A DNA stretch of 64,000 nt. Source: Microterricola viridarii. Its GTDB lineage: Bacteria > Actinomycetota > Actinomycetes > Actinomycetales > Microbacteriaceae. Below the pieces are notes generated by a model. That model made no database searches, was not told where the DNA came from, and worked only from the letters and a program-made list of their open reading frames with translations. Every line of letters begins with the position of its first letter. The first letter of the stretch is position 1. Made by a program: the position numbers and the translations under genes. The stretch covers positions 1,488,001 through 1,552,000 of the forward strand of contig NZ_CP014145.1 of assembly GCF_001542775.1 (NCBI RefSeq). Direction: 5' to 3'. Below, piece by piece: positions 43,116-53,404 of this stretch.

Positions 43116-44531
43116 CTAGTCCACCGAGAGCGCGAGCATCGGCGAGACGGTCGTCGCCCGGCGGGCGGGGGCGAGCGAGGCCAGAACCGTGAGCACGGCG
43201 CCAGCCATCACGGTGGCGGCGAGCAGCGGCCAGGGCAGTGCGGGTGCCATCAGTTCGCCGCTGATCGAGCCGAGCAGCGACTGCGCACCTGCCCAACCGT
43301 AGAACACGCCGAGTACGAGGCCGAGGCCGATAGCGGCGATCGTCATCTGGGCGCTCTCGGCCAGGATCATCGCGCGCACCTGCCGCCCGGTGAAGCCGAG
43401 CGCGCGCAGCAGGCCGAGCTCGCGGGTGCGCTGCAGCACGCTGAGCGAGAGGTTGTTGACCAGGCCGATCGCGGCGATCACCGCGCTGAATCCGACCAGG
43501 CCGAGGAAGATCGAGGTGGTCAGCGTCACCGATTGGTCGATGACGGCCGCCATCTCTGGGCTGTCGGCAAAGGAGTCGAGCACCATCGAGCGGTAGCTCT
43601 CCATCGTGACGGCGAACATCACCACCAGTGTCACCCCGATGACGAGGCCGATGGTGGCCCGAGTGCTGCGCTCCGGGAACCGCACGGCGTTCTCCGCGGC
43701 GAGCCGCGACGTCGCCCCGGAGCCGAACAGCCGGCCGACCATGCGGAGCACCGGCGGCATCACCAGGTGGGCGCCGAGCACGATGCCGGTGAAGGAGAGC
43801 AGACCGCCGGTGAAGGCGATCAGCAGTCCGCCGACGAAGGAGAGCCCGACGATCACGCCGAGAGCGAGCAGCGCGAAACCGACCAGCACGAGCAGCGCGG
43901 CGAAGACGTTGCGGACGGTGCGCCGCCTGCCCTGCTGTTGGCTGCTCTCGACCGCCGCCCCTGTCGCCTCCATCGGCGAAACGGTGACCACGCGACGCGA
44001 GCCCACCCAGGCCGCCGCCCAGGTGACGAGTGCGACAACCGCAACGGGCAGCGCGACGACCGGGTCGAGCAGATGGTACTCGAGGGCGGGCAGCCAGGCC
44101 TGCTGGATGCCGACCGCGACCGCGGCGACGCTGAGGAGCATGCCGACGGCCAGCCCGACGAGTGCGCCGGCAGCCCCGACGAGCAGCCCCTCTGTCGCGA
44201 CGGCCCTGCGCACGGTTCCGGCCTTGGCCCCGATCAGGCGAAGCAGCGCAATCTGGCGCACCCGGCCGGCGACGATCGTTGAGAACGTGTTGGCGGTGAC
44301 GATTGCGCCGACGTAGAAGGCGATCACGGTGAAGACCGTGGTGACGAGGGAGAGGGCGAGCCGGACGGAGTCGGACTGCCCGACGACGTCTGATTGCACG
44401 GTCGTCGCGATGATGCCGGTCGCTTGCAGCAGCACCACGCCGAATGCGCTGCTCAACGACGCGACCACGAGGGTCGAGGCGTGGTCGCGTGTGTGGGCGC
44501 CGAACTTGTGGGCCGAGGAGGGGCCAGACAT
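43116..44531 (-). CDS. FtsX-like ABC transporter permease
   Basis: A 471-residue membrane protein. One hydrophobic helix near residues 25-45, then two FtsX-type blocks: TVFTVIAFYVGAIVTANTFSTIVAGRVRQIALLRLIGAKAG and, near the C-terminus, VNNLSLSVLQRTRELGLLRALGFTGRQVRAMI with its LxALG signature. This is the layout of MacB/LolCE-type exporters of lipids, peptides or antibiotics. It is coupled by TGATG to the ATPase gene upstream and followed by an esterase gene on the same strand. Confidence 0.9.
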   Translation of the reverse strand: MSGPSSAHKFGAHTRDHASTLVVASLSSAFGVVLLQATGIIATTVQSDVVGQSDSVRLALSLVTTVFTVIAFYVGAIVTANTFSTIVAGRVRQIALLRLIGAKAGTVRRAVATEGLLVGAAGALVGLAVGMLLSVAAVAVGIQQAWLPALEYHLLDPVVALPVAVVALVTWAAAWVGSRRVVTVSPMEATGAAVESSQQQGRRRTVRNVFAALLVLVGFALLALGVIVGLSFVGGLLIAFTGGLLSFTGIVLGAHLVMPPVLRMVGRLFGSGATSRLAAENAVRFPERSTRATIGLVIGVTLVVMFAVTMESYRSMVLDSFADSPEMAAVIDQSVTLTTSIFLGLVGFSAVIAAIGLVNNLSLSVLQRTRELGLLRALGFTGRQVRAMILAESAQMTIAAIGLGLVLGVFYGWAGAQSLLGSISGELMAPALPWPLLAATVMAGAVLTVLASLAPARRATTVSPMLALSVD

Positions 44532-45292
44532 CAGAGTGCCGCCTCCATACCCAACATGATGCGGGAGATCTCTTCCGCGGAGGAGCGCGGGCGGTCGTCG
44601 ACGACGCGGCCGTCGGCGAGGAAGAGGATGCGGTCGGCGTAGCTGGCCGCGATCGGGTCGTGGGTGACCATCGCGATGGACTGCGAGTAGTCCCGCGCGG
44701 CGGTGGCCAGCAGCGCGAGCACCTCGCGCCCGGTGCGCGAGTCCAGGGCACCGGTCGGCTCGTCGGCGAAGACCAGGTCGGGCCGGGTGGCGAGGGCGCG
44801 GGCGATGGCGACGCGCTGCTGCTGCCCACCGGAGAGCTGGTGCGGCCGGTGGCTCAGTCGGTTGAGCAGCCCGAGCGAGGTGACGAGGTGGTCGACCCAC
44901 TCCCGTTCCTTCGCGCTCGGCCGCCGGCCGTCCAACTCGAACGGCAGCAGAATGTTGCCGAGCACGTCGAGGGTGGGCACCAGGTTGAAGGACTGGAACA
45001 CGAAGCCGACCCGGCGCCGACGCAGCACAGTGAGGGCGCTGTCGCCCATGGCCGTGATCTCGGTGTCGCCGAGCCACACCTGCCCGGCCGAGGCGGTGTC
45101 GAGCCCGGCCATGACGTGCATGAGCGTGGACTTGCCGGAGCCGCTCGGGCCCATGATGGCGGTGAACTCGCCGTGCCTGATGCCGATGGAGACATCGTCG
45201 AGCGCGGCGACCGCCCCCGAACCTGTTCCGTAGCGTTTGCTGAGGTGTGCGACCCGGGCGATCAGCCCGATATCCGTGGTGTTCATTCCCAT
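44531..45292 (-). CDS. MacB/LolD-type ABC transporter ATPase
   Basis: A 253-residue ATPase with Walker [10 protein letters not shown] near residue 50, Q-loop [17 protein letters not shown], signature [15 protein letters not shown], Walker [14 protein letters not shown] and switch His VTHD. The short length and 'T-x-D-x-L-x-N' Q-loop segment match LolD/MacB ATPases, which work with FtsX permeases. The start at ATG 45292 is six bases after a TAACGT -10 box. A two-component system lies just upstream on the same strand, and may regulate it. Confidence 0.93.
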   Translation of the reverse strand: MGMNTTDIGLIARVAHLSKRYGTGSGAVAALDDVSIGIRHGEFTAIMGPSGSGKSTLMHVMAGLDTASAGQVWLGDTEITAMGDSALTVLRRRRVGFVFQSFNLVPTLDVLGNILLPFELDGRRPSAKEREWVDHLVTSLGLLNRLSHRPHQLSGGQQQRVAIARALATRPDLVFADEPTGALDSRTGREVLALLATAARDYSQSIAMVTHDPIAASYADRILFLADGRVVDDRPRSSAEEISRIMLGMEAAL

Positions 45293-45298
45293 GCTTCA

Positions 45299-45304
45299 AC
45301 GTTA
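45299..45304 (-). promoter_or_regulatory. -10 box TAACGT, leaderless start of the ABC operon
   Basis: TAACGT ends 6 nt before ATG 45292. Gap TGAAGC has no ribosome site. Confidence 0.5.
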
Positions 45305-45371
45305 GGAAGCATGCGACGGCGGCGCGTCAGGCCACGGGGCCATCGGCATCCGCCGCAGGGATGACCGTGGG

Positions 45372-46024
45372 TCAGTCGACGAGATTATGCTCGAACGCGA
45401 AAACCACCAGCTGCACGCGGTCGCGCAGGCCGAGCTTGCCGAGGATCCGCGACACATGCGTCTTCACGGTCGCCTCGCTGAGGAACTCGCGTGCCGCGAT
45501 CTCGGTGTTGCTCAGGCCCTTCGCGGTGAGCAGGAAGATCTCTCCCTCGCGCGGGGTGAGCGTGCCGAAGCGCGCCGGGGCGTCCCGCTGCGGGGCGCGG
45601 GCCGCGAAGTGCTCCAGCAGTTCGCGGGTCGCCGAGGCGGCGATGACGGCGTTGCCGGCGTGCACGGTGCGAATCGCAGCGAGCAGGAACTCCGGGTCTG
45701 CGTCCTTCAGCACGAAGCCGCTGGCGCCGGCCCGGATCGCGCGGGCCGCGCTCTCGTCCAGGTCGAAGGTGGTCAACACGAGCACGCGGGGCTGGGCGGC
45801 CCGGCGGCCACGATCGCCTCCGTCGCGGCGATGCCGTCCAGCTGCGGCATCCGGATGTCCATCAGCATGACGTCGGGGCGCGCAGACGCCGCCAACTCGA
45901 CTCCTGCCAGACCATCGCCGGCCTCCCCCACGAACTCGAGGTCGGGCTGCGATTCGACCAGCATGCGGATGCCGGCCCGGAACAGCGCCTGGTCGTCGAC
46001 GAGTGCAACGCGGATGCGCGTCAT
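45372..46024 (-). pseudogene. NarL-type response regulator, frameshifted by one base
   Basis: Reads as a 217-residue regulator if one base is restored near 45794-45803. The N-terminal part from ATG 46024 (MTRIRVALVDDQALFRAGI, phospho-Asp in VMLMDIRMPQLDG) is in one frame; after EAIVAAG the protein continues in another (RVLVLTTFDLDESAARAI) into a complete LuxR helix-turn-helix (LTPREGEIFLLTAKGLSNTEIA, VKTHVSRILGKLG). The length of 653 nt is one short of a multiple of three. The break is in a G/C-rich tract. Likely a base-call error; ATGA overlap with the kinase is intact. Confidence 0.85.
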
Positions 46025-47243
46025 GGGGTGCCTTCCAATAGGGACGGTTGAGGGCGGCCCCGCTGGGGATCCAGGCGATGACCTCGAAGAGCCCCGCGCC
46101 GGTGCCGCCGGCGGTGAAATTGCCACCGGTGAGCAGGGCGCGTTCGCGCATGCCCGGGATGCCGTGGCCAAGCGATGCGGGGGCGGGAGCCGGCGCCTGC
46201 TTGCGCGCGCGGCTCGTGATGGTGACGCGCACGCCGCCGTTGATCCACTGCAGCGCCAGCCCGACCGGCTGGGTCGCGTCGCCGTGCCTGAGCGCGTTTG
46301 TGAGTGCCTCCTGCACGATGCGGTAGACGGCGATCTGGTGGCTGGCGCTCATCGGCAGCACGGCCCCTGTTGAGGAGACGTCGATCTTCAGGCCGGTCGC
46401 CCGCAACTGTTCGATCAGCCGTTCCAGGTCGTGGATGGTCGGCTGCGGGCCCTCGGCCTCCGAGTGCCGCAGCTCGGTCAGCAGCAGCCGCACATCGGCG
46501 AGGGCCTCCCGCGCGGTCGCCGCGATGGTACTGAGGCTGGTGGCGGCCAGCTCCGGGTTGCCCTGGGCCGCGTACCTCGCGCCGTCCGCCTGGGCGATGA
46601 CGACGGCCAGCGAGTGCGCGACGACATCGTGCATATCGCGGGCGATGCGGTTGCGCTCCTGCTCGACCACCACGGCGTACTCGGCGCGCTCCGCCTCACG
46701 CTCGGCCTCGATCTGCTGCAGCTTGCTCTCGCGCGAGAGCCGGCGCGCACTCGCCAGCATCCCGAGCATCCAGGGCAGTGCGAGCACCGCGAAGGAGGCG
46801 AACAGCGTGAACAAGAACATGCCGGACCAGAGGTCGCTCGCCGTTCCGCCCCGGCTGACCGGCAGCCAGGCCATCAGGTACAGCGCAGAGAGCACGGCGC
46901 CCAGAATGGCGGATGCCAGGCCGAGCCGCCGGACGAGCCGGCTGCCGTAGGCGCCGACCGCGTAGAGCACCATGAGGATCGCCAGGTTGCCCGGCTGCAC
47001 ATCGCGCAACGCCACCATCTGCAGCACGGCTCCCGCCCAGGCGAGGCTGAGCGAGAGCGTTGGCGAGAGCCGGCGCAGCGCCAACGCCACCGAGTACAGG
47101 CCCAACACCACCAGGTCGGCGGCAACCGCCCAGCCCGATACGGGCGCGGCCATGCCGACGACGAGCAGCGCGAAGAACGCGAAGAACAGGCCCGCGCCGA
47201 TGAAATCGGCGACGCGCTGCGGCAGTGTCAGGGTGCGGAACAC
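46021..47243 (-). pseudogene. sensor histidine kinase, frameshifted at the extreme 3' end
   Basis: Reads as a 407-residue kinase if one base is restored. Six hydrophobic helices (residues 15-165) are followed by RNRIARDMHDVVAHSLAVV with phospho-acceptor His near 205, and an ATPase with VQEALTNALRHGDAT and GIPGMRERALLTGG. At a four-G run (46058-46061) the frame slips; adding a G gives the ending WIPSGGRPQPSLLEGTP and a TGA that overlaps the regulator ATG in the usual ATGA manner. Without it the frame runs on to give a false kinase-regulator fusion. All catalytic parts are upstream and intact. Confidence 0.85.
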
Positions 47244-47246
47244 GCC

Positions 47247-48170
47247 TTAGAAGCCGAGTCGGCCGAGCAGCTTGGGGTCGCGCTGCCAGTCCTTGGCCAC
47301 CTTGACACGCAGCGAGAGGAACACCTTGCGCCCCAGCAGCTTCTCGATCTGGGCGCGGGAGGTGGCGCCGACATCTTTCAATCGGCTGCCGCCCTTGCCG
47401 ATGATGATGCCCTTCTGGCTGTCGCGCTCGACGAAGAGGTTCGCGTAGATCTCCAGCAGGTCCTGGTCTTCGCGCTCGATCATGTCGTCGATCGTGATGG
47501 CGATGGAGTGCGGCAGCTCGTCGCTGACGCCCTCGAGCGCTGCCTCGCGGATGAACTCGGCGATGCGGTCCTCGAGGCCCTCATCGGTCACGGCCTCTGC
47601 CGGGTAGAGCGGCGCGCTGGAGACGGGCAGCAGCTTGAGCAGCTCCTCGCTCAACACGTCGAGCTGGATGTCGTCGATCGCAGAAATCGGGATGATCGCC
47701 GCCCAGTCGCGCAGCTTCGAGACGGCCAGCAGCTGCTCGCCGACCTTGTCCTTGGAGACCTTGTCGAGCTTGGTGACGATGGCCACCTTCTTGGCGCGCG
47801 GGAACTCGTCCAGCTGGGTGTTGATGAAGTTGTCGCCGGGCCCGATCGGCTCGTCGGCCGGGATGCACAGGCCGATCACGTCGACGTCGCCGAGGGTGGA
47901 CTGCACGAGGCTGTTCAAGCGCTCACCGAGCAGCGTGCGCGGGCGGTGGATGCCGGGGGTGTCGACGAGGATCAGCTGGCCGTTGTCGCGGTGCACGATG
48001 CCGCGGATGGCGCGGCGGGTGGTCTGCGGCTTCGAGCTGGTGATGGCGACCTTCTCGCCGACGAGCGCGTTGGTCAGCGTGGACTTGCCGACGTTGGGGC
48101 GGCCGACGAACGAGACGAAGCCCGCCCGGTATCCGGCTGGCGTGCCCTCTGTGGGAGTGGCGTCGGTCAT
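47247..48170 (-). CDS. era: GTPase Era
   Basis: A 307-residue ribosome-assembly GTPase that binds 16S rRNA. G1 GRPNVGKST near residue 23, G3 VDTPGIHRP, G4 VTKLDKVSKD and the C-terminal KH domain with GIIIGKGGSRLKDVG are all present. The start overlaps the stop of the CNNM gene (48167-48170, ATGA), in the gene order standard for actinobacteria. Confidence 0.97.
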   Translation of the reverse strand: MTDATPTEGTPAGYRAGFVSFVGRPNVGKSTLTNALVGEKVAITSSKPQTTRRAIRGIVHRDNGQLILVDTPGIHRPRTLLGERLNSLVQSTLGDVDVIGLCIPADEPIGPGDNFINTQLDEFPRAKKVAIVTKLDKVSKDKVGEQLLAVSKLRDWAAIIPISAIDDIQLDVLSEELLKLLPVSSAPLYPAEAVTDEGLEDRIAEFIREAALEGVSDELPHSIAITIDDMIEREDQDLLEIYANLFVERDSQKGIIIGKGGSRLKDVGATSRAQIEKLLGRKVFLSLRVKVAKDWQRDPKLLGRLGF

Positions 48171-49507
48171 GGTTGTACTCCTTCATTCTGCTGAGCGGTG
48201 TGCGCAGCGGGAAAAGCATTGTGCGCCGCCGGGAAGGCGTTCTGCGCGTTCGTGAGGGCCTCGTCGCGTTCGACGAGCACCGTGCTGATGCGCTTGCGGC
48301 GCCCCTCTGTGCGTTCTGCGGTCAGGGTGAGCCCGCTGACGGTGGCGCTGGATCCGGTGACGGGCAGGCGGCCGAGGGCCTTGGCGAGCAGGCCGCCGAC
48401 CGAGTCGACGTCGTCATCGTCCAGTTCCAGTCCGAACAGCTCGCCGAGCTCGTCAACCGGCAGCCGCGCGGCGACCCGGTAGCGGGCGCCACCGAGCTGC
48501 TCGACCTCGACGACCTCGCGGTCGTACTCGTCGGAGATGTCGCCGACGAGTTCCTCGATCAGGTCCTCCAGCGTCACCAGCCCGGCGATGCCGCCGTACT
48601 CGTCGACCACCATGGCGAGGTGGTTGGATTCCAGCTGCATCTGGCGGAGCAGGTCATCGGCCTTCTTGGACTCGGGAACGAACAGCGCGGGGCGGGCAAG
48701 TTCGGCCATCTCGATGGTGCCGGAATCGGGCCCGCGCTGGAAGCTCTCCTTGGCGACATCCCGCAGGTAGAGCACGCCGAGCACGTCGTCGACCTCGCCG
48801 GCCATCACCGGCATCCGCGAGACACCGGAGCTGAGGAACAGCGACATGGCGGTGCCGAGGTCTGCGCTGCCGGAGATGGTGACCATGTCGGTGCGCGGGA
48901 TCATCACCTCGCGCACGACGGTGTCGCTGAATTCGAAGATGGAGTGGATCAGCTCGCGGTCGTCCTCCTCGAGCACGTCGAGCTCTGTGGCCTGGTCGAC
49001 CATGCTGAGCAGCTGCTCCTCAGTGGCGAAGGTGCCGAGCTTCGGGCGCCCGGGGGTGACGCGGTTGCCGAGGGCCACGAGTGCGTTCGCGACAGGGCCG
49101 AGCGCCACCCGCAGAATGTGCACGACCAGAGCGGTCAGGCGCAGCAGGCCGACGGGGTGGGCGCGGCCGACGCTGCGTGGGCTGGTGCCGACCAGCACGA
49201 ACGACACCGCGGTCATGATCAGCGCCGAGAGCACGAGGGCGACCCACACCTCGTCGAAGGTGGATGCCAGGGCGAGCGTGACCAGCACGGCCGCCGTCGT
49301 CTCGGCGATGATGCGCATGAAGTTGATGGCGTTGATGTGCGCGCCGGGGTCGGCGGCGATGGCCCGCAACGAGACCTTTGCCCGCGCCCCATCGGCCATC
49401 TCCTCGATGTCGGCGCGCGACAGCACGGTGATGGCGGCGTCGACGGCCGCCATCAGGCCGCCGAAGGCCACCAGTACGAAGGCGAGGACGATGAAGAGGA
49501 TGGCCAT
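48167..49507 (-). CDS. CNNM/CorC (hemolysin C-like) transporter family protein
   Basis: A 446-residue protein: an N-terminal DUF21 membrane domain with four hydrophobic helices (residues 5-150), two CBS domains (EVMIPRTDMVTISGSADLGTAM and ADDLLRQMQLESNHLAMVVDEYGGIAGLVTLEDLIEELVGDI) and a C-terminal CorC_HlyC domain (RVAARLPVDELGELFGLEL). Members are proposed magnesium exporters and are encoded next to era and ybeY. A 30-residue Asn/Ala/Phe tail with a repeated NAFPAAH unit is unusual. The start lies three bases after the ybeY stop. Confidence 0.9.
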   Translation of the reverse strand: MAILFIVLAFVLVAFGGLMAAVDAAITVLSRADIEEMADGARAKVSLRAIAADPGAHINAINFMRIIAETTAAVLVTLALASTFDEVWVALVLSALIMTAVSFVLVGTSPRSVGRAHPVGLLRLTALVVHILRVALGPVANALVALGNRVTPGRPKLGTFATEEQLLSMVDQATELDVLEEDDRELIHSIFEFSDTVVREVMIPRTDMVTISGSADLGTAMSLFLSSGVSRMPVMAGEVDDVLGVLYLRDVAKESFQRGPDSGTIEMAELARPALFVPESKKADDLLRQMQLESNHLAMVVDEYGGIAGLVTLEDLIEELVGDISDEYDREVVEVEQLGGARYRVAARLPVDELGELFGLELDDDDVDSVGGLLAKALGRLPVTGSSATVSGLTLTAERTEGRRKRISTVLVERDEALTNAQNAFPAAHNAFPAAHTAQQNEGVQP

Positions 49508-49510
49508 GCG

Positions 49511-49972
49511 TTAGCGCTGACGCTCCTGTGCGGCGAAACCGGCGAGAATCTCGCGCTGCAGGCCGAACATCTCCTTCTCCTCGTCGGGTTCGGCGTGGTC
49601 GAAGCCGAGCAGGTGCAGGATTCCGTGCGTGGTGAGCAGCTGCAGCTCGGCGAGCGTGGAGTGGCCGGCCGTCTCGGCCTGTGCCTGCGCAACCTGGGGG
49701 CAGAGCACGATGTCGCCGAGCAGACCGGGTGGCGTCGGGGCGTCCTCGGTGCCGGGGCGCAGCTCGTCCATGGGGAAGCTCAGCACGTCGGTCGGGCCCG
49801 GCTCATCCATCCACTGCACGTGCAGCTGCTCCATGGCGCCCTCGTCGACCAGCACGACGGCGAGTTCGGCGTCGGCGTGTACGTGCAGGGCGTCCAGGGC
49901 GTAGACGGCGAGGCGCTGGATGGCGGCCTCATCGACGGGGATGGCCGACTCGTTGTTGATCTCAATGCTCAT
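49511..49972 (-). CDS. ybeY: endoribonuclease YbeY
   Basis: A 153-residue metalloprotein needed for 16S rRNA 3' maturation. The zinc motif H-x3-H-x5-H is visible as [11 protein letters not shown] near residue 117, preceded by [12 protein letters not shown]. The first part has the usual [21 protein letters not shown] strand-helix start. It lies between phoH and the CNNM gene. Confidence 0.96.
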   Translation of the reverse strand: MSIEINNESAIPVDEAAIQRLAVYALDALHVHADAELAVVLVDEGAMEQLHVQWMDEPGPTDVLSFPMDELRPGTEDAPTPPGLLGDIVLCPQVAQAQAETAGHSTLAELQLLTTHGILHLLGFDHAEPDEEKEMFGLQREILAGFAAQERQR

Positions 49973-49986
49973 AGTTGTGTTGCCTT

Positions 49987-51087
49987 TCAGGCGCGGGGGC
50001 CGTGGCCCTGCTGGCGATCGCGCGGGGCGCCGCTGCGGCGCTCCGCCCGGTTCGCGAATTCTCTGGCCTCTTCACGCTCGAAGCGGAGGGCTTGTTTCTT
50101 GGCGTCGTACTCGGTGTAGGCGTCGACGATGCGGCCGACCAGCGAGTGCCGCACCACGTCCTCGCTGCCCAGTCGGGCGAAGGCGATGTCGTCGATGCCG
50201 TCGAGCACCCGGGTGACCAGGCGCAGACCGGATGCCCCGGCGGGCAGGTCGACCTGGGTCACGTCGCCGGTGACGACCATCTTCGAGCCGAAGCCCAGCC
50301 GGGTCAGGAACATCTTCATCTGTTCCGGCGTGGTGTTCTGCGCCTCGTCAAGCACGACGAAGGCGGAGTTCAGGGTGCGGCCACGCATGTACGCGAGCGG
50401 GGCGACCTCGATGGTGCCGGATGCCAGCAGCTTGGGCAGCAGCTCGGGATCCATCATGTCGCTCAGTGCGTCGTAGAGCGGGCGCAGGTAGGGGTCGATC
50501 TTGTCGGTCAGGGTGCCGGGCAGGAAGCCCAGCCGCTCGCCCGCCTCGACGGCCGGCCGGGTGAGGATGATCCGATCGACCTCTTTGCGCTGCAGCGCCT
50601 GTACGGCCTTCGCCATCGCCAGGTAGGTCTTGCCGGTTCCGGCCGGGCCGATGCCGAAGACGATGCTGTTCTCGTCGATGGCGTCGACGTAGGCCTTCTG
50701 GCCGCGCGTCTTCGGCCGGATGCTCTTGCCCTTGGAGGTGAGGATCGCCTGGCCGAGCACGTCGTTCAGCGTGACGCCCTGCTCGGCCTCGAGGATGCGG
50801 GCAGAGCTCGACACCTCGTGCGGGCTCATGTCCTGACCGTCGCGCATGGCAGACTGCAGCTCCTCGATCAGTCGGGCGACGGCCTGCACCTGCGAGCTCG
50901 GGCCGCTGAGAGTGATCTCGTTGCCGCGGGCGTGCACTGCGACATCCGGGTACTCGTTCTCGACGGTGGAGAGCAGTCGATCCTGTGCGCCGAACAACCG
51001 CACCATGGCGATGCCGTCGATGAGGAGTCGTTTCTCGACGCTCGGTTCGGCGCCGTGCTCAGGTGATTCCTGCTTAGATGCCGACAA
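49987..51087 (-). CDS. PhoH-like ATPase (YbeZ)
   Basis: A 366-residue ATPase. An N-terminal KH-like region (residues 20-85) is followed by the PhoH core: [18 protein letters not shown] (Walker A near residue 140), [35 protein letters not shown] and [24 protein letters not shown] with Walker B. It partners with YbeY in RNA processing. The C-terminal 30 residues are charged. The start overlaps the HIT gene by 14 bases. Confidence 0.95.
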   Translation of the reverse strand: MSASKQESPEHGAEPSVEKRLLIDGIAMVRLFGAQDRLLSTVENEYPDVAVHARGNEITLSGPSSQVQAVARLIEELQSAMRDGQDMSPHEVSSSARILEAEQGVTLNDVLGQAILTSKGKSIRPKTRGQKAYVDAIDENSIVFGIGPAGTGKTYLAMAKAVQALQRKEVDRIILTRPAVEAGERLGFLPGTLTDKIDPYLRPLYDALSDMMDPELLPKLLASGTIEVAPLAYMRGRTLNSAFVVLDEAQNTTPEQMKMFLTRLGFGSKMVVTGDVTQVDLPAGASGLRLVTRVLDGIDDIAFARLGSEDVVRHSLVGRIVDAYTEYDAKKQALRFEREEAREFANRAERRSGAPRDRQQGHGPRA

Positions 51088-51445
51088 GCGAGCCCTCCTT
51101 GAAGGTTCCGGCGAGCACGTGGGCGTGCACGTGGAACACGGTCTGACCGGACTCGGCGCCGGTGTTGAAGATGAGGCGGAACTGGCCGGGGGTCTTGCCC
51201 TCCGGTGCCAGCTCCTCTGCCACCTGCGAGGCGACGGCGACCATCTCGGCCAGCAGGGCCGGGTCGCCGGCCGCCAGCTCGACCACGTTGGCGTACTCCT
51301 GCGTCTTCGTGGTCACGACGACGTGCAGCGGCGCCTGCGGCGCGATGTCCTGGAATGCGATGACATTATCGGTCTCGGCCACGATGGTGGCCGGGATCTC
51401 GCGCGCGACGATGCGGCTGAAGATGGTGGGCTCGAGTGAAGTCAT
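51074..51445 (-). CDS. HIT domain nucleotide-binding protein
   Basis: A 123-residue protein with the family motif HVHAHVL near residue 108 and the early segment FSRIVAREIPATIVAETDNVIAFQDIAPQAPLHVVVTTK. HIT proteins hydrolyse purine nucleoside phosphoramidates or similar. The gene starts with ATG 51445, six bases after a TAAGAT -10 box, so an internal promoter inside the operon is likely; rsmE lies 20 bp upstream. Confidence 0.94.
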   Translation of the reverse strand: MTSLEPTIFSRIVAREIPATIVAETDNVIAFQDIAPQAPLHVVVTTKTQEYANVVELAAGDPALLAEMVAVASQVAEELAPEGKTPGQFRLIFNTGAESGQTVFHVHAHVLAGTFKEGSLVGI

Positions 51446-51451
51446 GACTCC

Positions 51452-51457
51452 ATCTTA
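51452..51457 (-). promoter_or_regulatory. -10 box TAAGAT, internal leaderless start of the HIT gene
   Basis: TAAGAT ends 6 nt before ATG 51445, in the short gap after rsmE. Confidence 0.45.
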
Positions 51458-51464
51458 AGGCGCG

Positions 51465-52217
51465 CTACCAGCGGCCGAGGTGAGCACTCAGCACCGAGAG
51501 AGCGGCGGCGCCGGCCGTTGAGGTGCGCAGCACGGTGGAGCCGAGGCGTACCAGGGTCGCCCCGGCGGCCTGCAGCCGCTCCAACTCGTTCGGGGCGATG
51601 CCGCCCTCCGGACCGACCACGAGCACGATGTCGAGCTCTGCGTCGTGCCCGGCGCTGTGCGCTGTCCACTCGGTGAGCGCGAGCTCCGCCGTGGGTTCCA
51701 GCACCAGCATCCGGCTCGTCGCGGCGAGCCTCTCCAGGTCCTTGCTGGAGAACAGCGTGGTCACGTCGGGAAGCCAGGCGCGGATCGACTGCTTGCTCGC
51801 CTCGCGCACGATGCTCGCCCAACGTTCCTGGCCCTTGGCGACCTTGGCGCCCTCCCAACGGGAGACGGAGCGCGCTGCGCTCCACGGGATGACGGCGTCC
51901 ACGCCGAGCTCGGTGGAGGCCTGCACCGCCATCTCGTCGCGCCCGCCCTTGGCCAGGGCCTGCACGAGCACCAGCCGCGGGCTGGCCGGCTGCACGTTCT
52001 CGACCAGTTCGGCCTGGATGGCGAGCTCGCCGGCATCCGCCCGCACGACAGGGCCGGTCACGATCAGACCGCGGCCGTTGCCGATCGAGACCCGCTCGCC
52101 GACGCGGGTGCGGTTGACGGTGACGGCGTGCTTGGCCTCGGCCCCGATGACGGCGGCGAGGCCGGACTCCGCAACCTGAGCCGGGTCGAGGTCCTCACGC
52201 AGGAACAGCGAGCTCAC
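51465..52217 (-). CDS. rsmE: 16S rRNA (uracil1498-N3)-methyltransferase
   Basis: A 250-residue SPOUT-type methyltransferase. The knot motifs near the C-terminus read LVVGPEGGIAPNELERLQ and VRLGSTVLRTSTAGAAALSVL, and the N-terminal PUA-like part has AKHAVTVNRTRVGERVSIGN. It methylates U1498 of 16S rRNA with SAM. The start is GTG 52217; any longer frame upstream lies inside dnaJ and is rejected. Confidence 0.94.
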   Translation of the reverse strand: MSSLFLREDLDPAQVAESGLAAVIGAEAKHAVTVNRTRVGERVSIGNGRGLIVTGPVVRADAGELAIQAELVENVQPASPRLVLVQALAKGGRDEMAVQASTELGVDAVIPWSAARSVSRWEGAKVAKGQERWASIVREASKQSIRAWLPDVTTLFSSKDLERLAATSRMLVLEPTAELALTEWTAHSAGHDAELDIVLVVGPEGGIAPNELERLQAAGATLVRLGSTVLRTSTAGAAALSVLSAHLGRW

Positions 52218-52222
52218 CGGGA

Positions 52223-53335
52223 TCAGCCCACGAACTTGTCGCGGAGCTTGGCGAAGAAGCCCTGGTGGAACTGGCTGAGCGAGGGCTCCGGGTGCTTGTG
52301 CATCTTGGAGAACTGCTCGATCAGGTCGCGCTCCTTGCCGTTCAGCTTGCTCGGGGTGACCACCTGGATGCCGATGCGCAGGTCGCCGCGGCCGGTGCCG
52401 CGCAGCTTGCCGACACCGCGGTCCTTGATCGTGATGACCTCCGCGCTCTGCGTGCCCGGCTTGAGCTCGAGCTCCACGTCGCCGTCGAGGGCGTGCAGGG
52501 TGGTGCTGGTGCCGAGGATGGCGTCGGTCATGGCCACCTCGAGGGTGGCCAGGAGGTCGTCGCCGTCTCGGCTGAAGACATCGTGGTGGCGCACCTTCAT
52601 TTCGAGGTACAGGTCGCCGTTCGGGCCGCCGGCCGGGCCGGCCTCGCCGCTGCCGGGCATCTGCAGGCGCACACCGGTGTCGACACCGGCGGGGATGTCG
52701 ACGGGAACGGTGCGACGGGCGCGCACGCGGCCCTGGCCGGAGCAGGTCAGGCAGGGGGTGGCGATGATGGTGCCGTAGCCGTGGCAGCTGCCGCAGGGGC
52801 TGGAGGTCATCACGTTGCCGAGCAGCGAGCGCACGGCGCGCTGGATGCTTCCGGTGCCGTGGCAGATGTCGCAGGTGATCGGGCTTGTGCCCGGGGCACA
52901 GCACGAGCCCTGGCAGGTCTCGCAGAGCACGGCCGTGTCGACCTCGATCTCGCGGTGCGTGCCGAAGATGATCTCGTCCAGGTCGAGCTCGACCCGGAGC
53001 AGTGCGTCCTGGCCGCGCTCCCGACGGGACCGCGGGCCGCGGCGGCCGCCGCCGCCTCCCCCACCGAAGAAGGTCTCGAAGATGTCGCCGAAGCCGCCGA
53101 AGTCACCTCCGCCACCGCCGCCGAATCCGCCCTGGCCGCCCATGTCGTAGTTCTGGCGCTGTTTGGCGTCACTCAGCACGTCGTAGGCGTGGGTGACAGA
53201 TTTGAAGCGCTCGGATGCCTCGGCGCTGGGGTTCACGTCGGGGTGCAGTTCGCGGGCAAGCCGGCGGTACGCCTTCTTGATCTCGTCCGTCGTCGCGTCG
53301 CGCGCGACTCCAAGTACTTCGTAGTGGTCAGCCAC
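52223..53335 (-). CDS. dnaJ: chaperone DnaJ (DnaJ2 type)
   Basis: A 370-residue co-chaperone of DnaK. The J domain has HPDVN near residue 33, followed by a Gly-rich G/F region ([17 protein letters not shown]). Four zinc motifs lie at about residues 137-205: [24 protein letters not shown] and CLTCSGQG. The first one reads CxxCxGSCC, as in other DnaJ2 proteins encoded beside hrcA. The C-terminal substrate domain follows. Start GTG 53335; the gene follows hrcA by 69 bp and is likely under the same heat-shock operator. Confidence 0.96.
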   Translation of the reverse strand: MADHYEVLGVARDATTDEIKKAYRRLARELHPDVNPSAEASERFKSVTHAYDVLSDAKQRQNYDMGGQGGFGGGGGGDFGGFGDIFETFFGGGGGGGRRGPRSRRERGQDALLRVELDLDEIIFGTHREIEVDTAVLCETCQGSCCAPGTSPITCDICHGTGSIQRAVRSLLGNVMTSSPCGSCHGYGTIIATPCLTCSGQGRVRARRTVPVDIPAGVDTGVRLQMPGSGEAGPAGGPNGDLYLEMKVRHHDVFSRDGDDLLATLEVAMTDAILGTSTTLHALDGDVELELKPGTQSAEVITIKDRGVGKLRGTGRGDLRIGIQVVTPSKLNGKERDLIEQFSKMHKHPEPSLSQFHQGFFAKLRDKFVG

Positions 53336-53404
53336 TCCGGCCGTTCCTTTCCGGCCCCGGGCACAACGCGATCGGCGTGCGGTGCTGCGGGGCGATTCGT
53401 CTGA

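Noticed and set aside
45372..47243. Hybrid histidine kinase-response regulator fusion
   Set aside because: The continuous frame depends on two missing bases; the true receiver N-terminus lies in another frame with its own ATG and intact ATGA overlap.
52223..53335. Degenerate first zinc motif in DnaJ as a novelty
   Set aside because: CxxCxGSCC is the usual form in actinobacterial DnaJ2 proteins next to hrcA.
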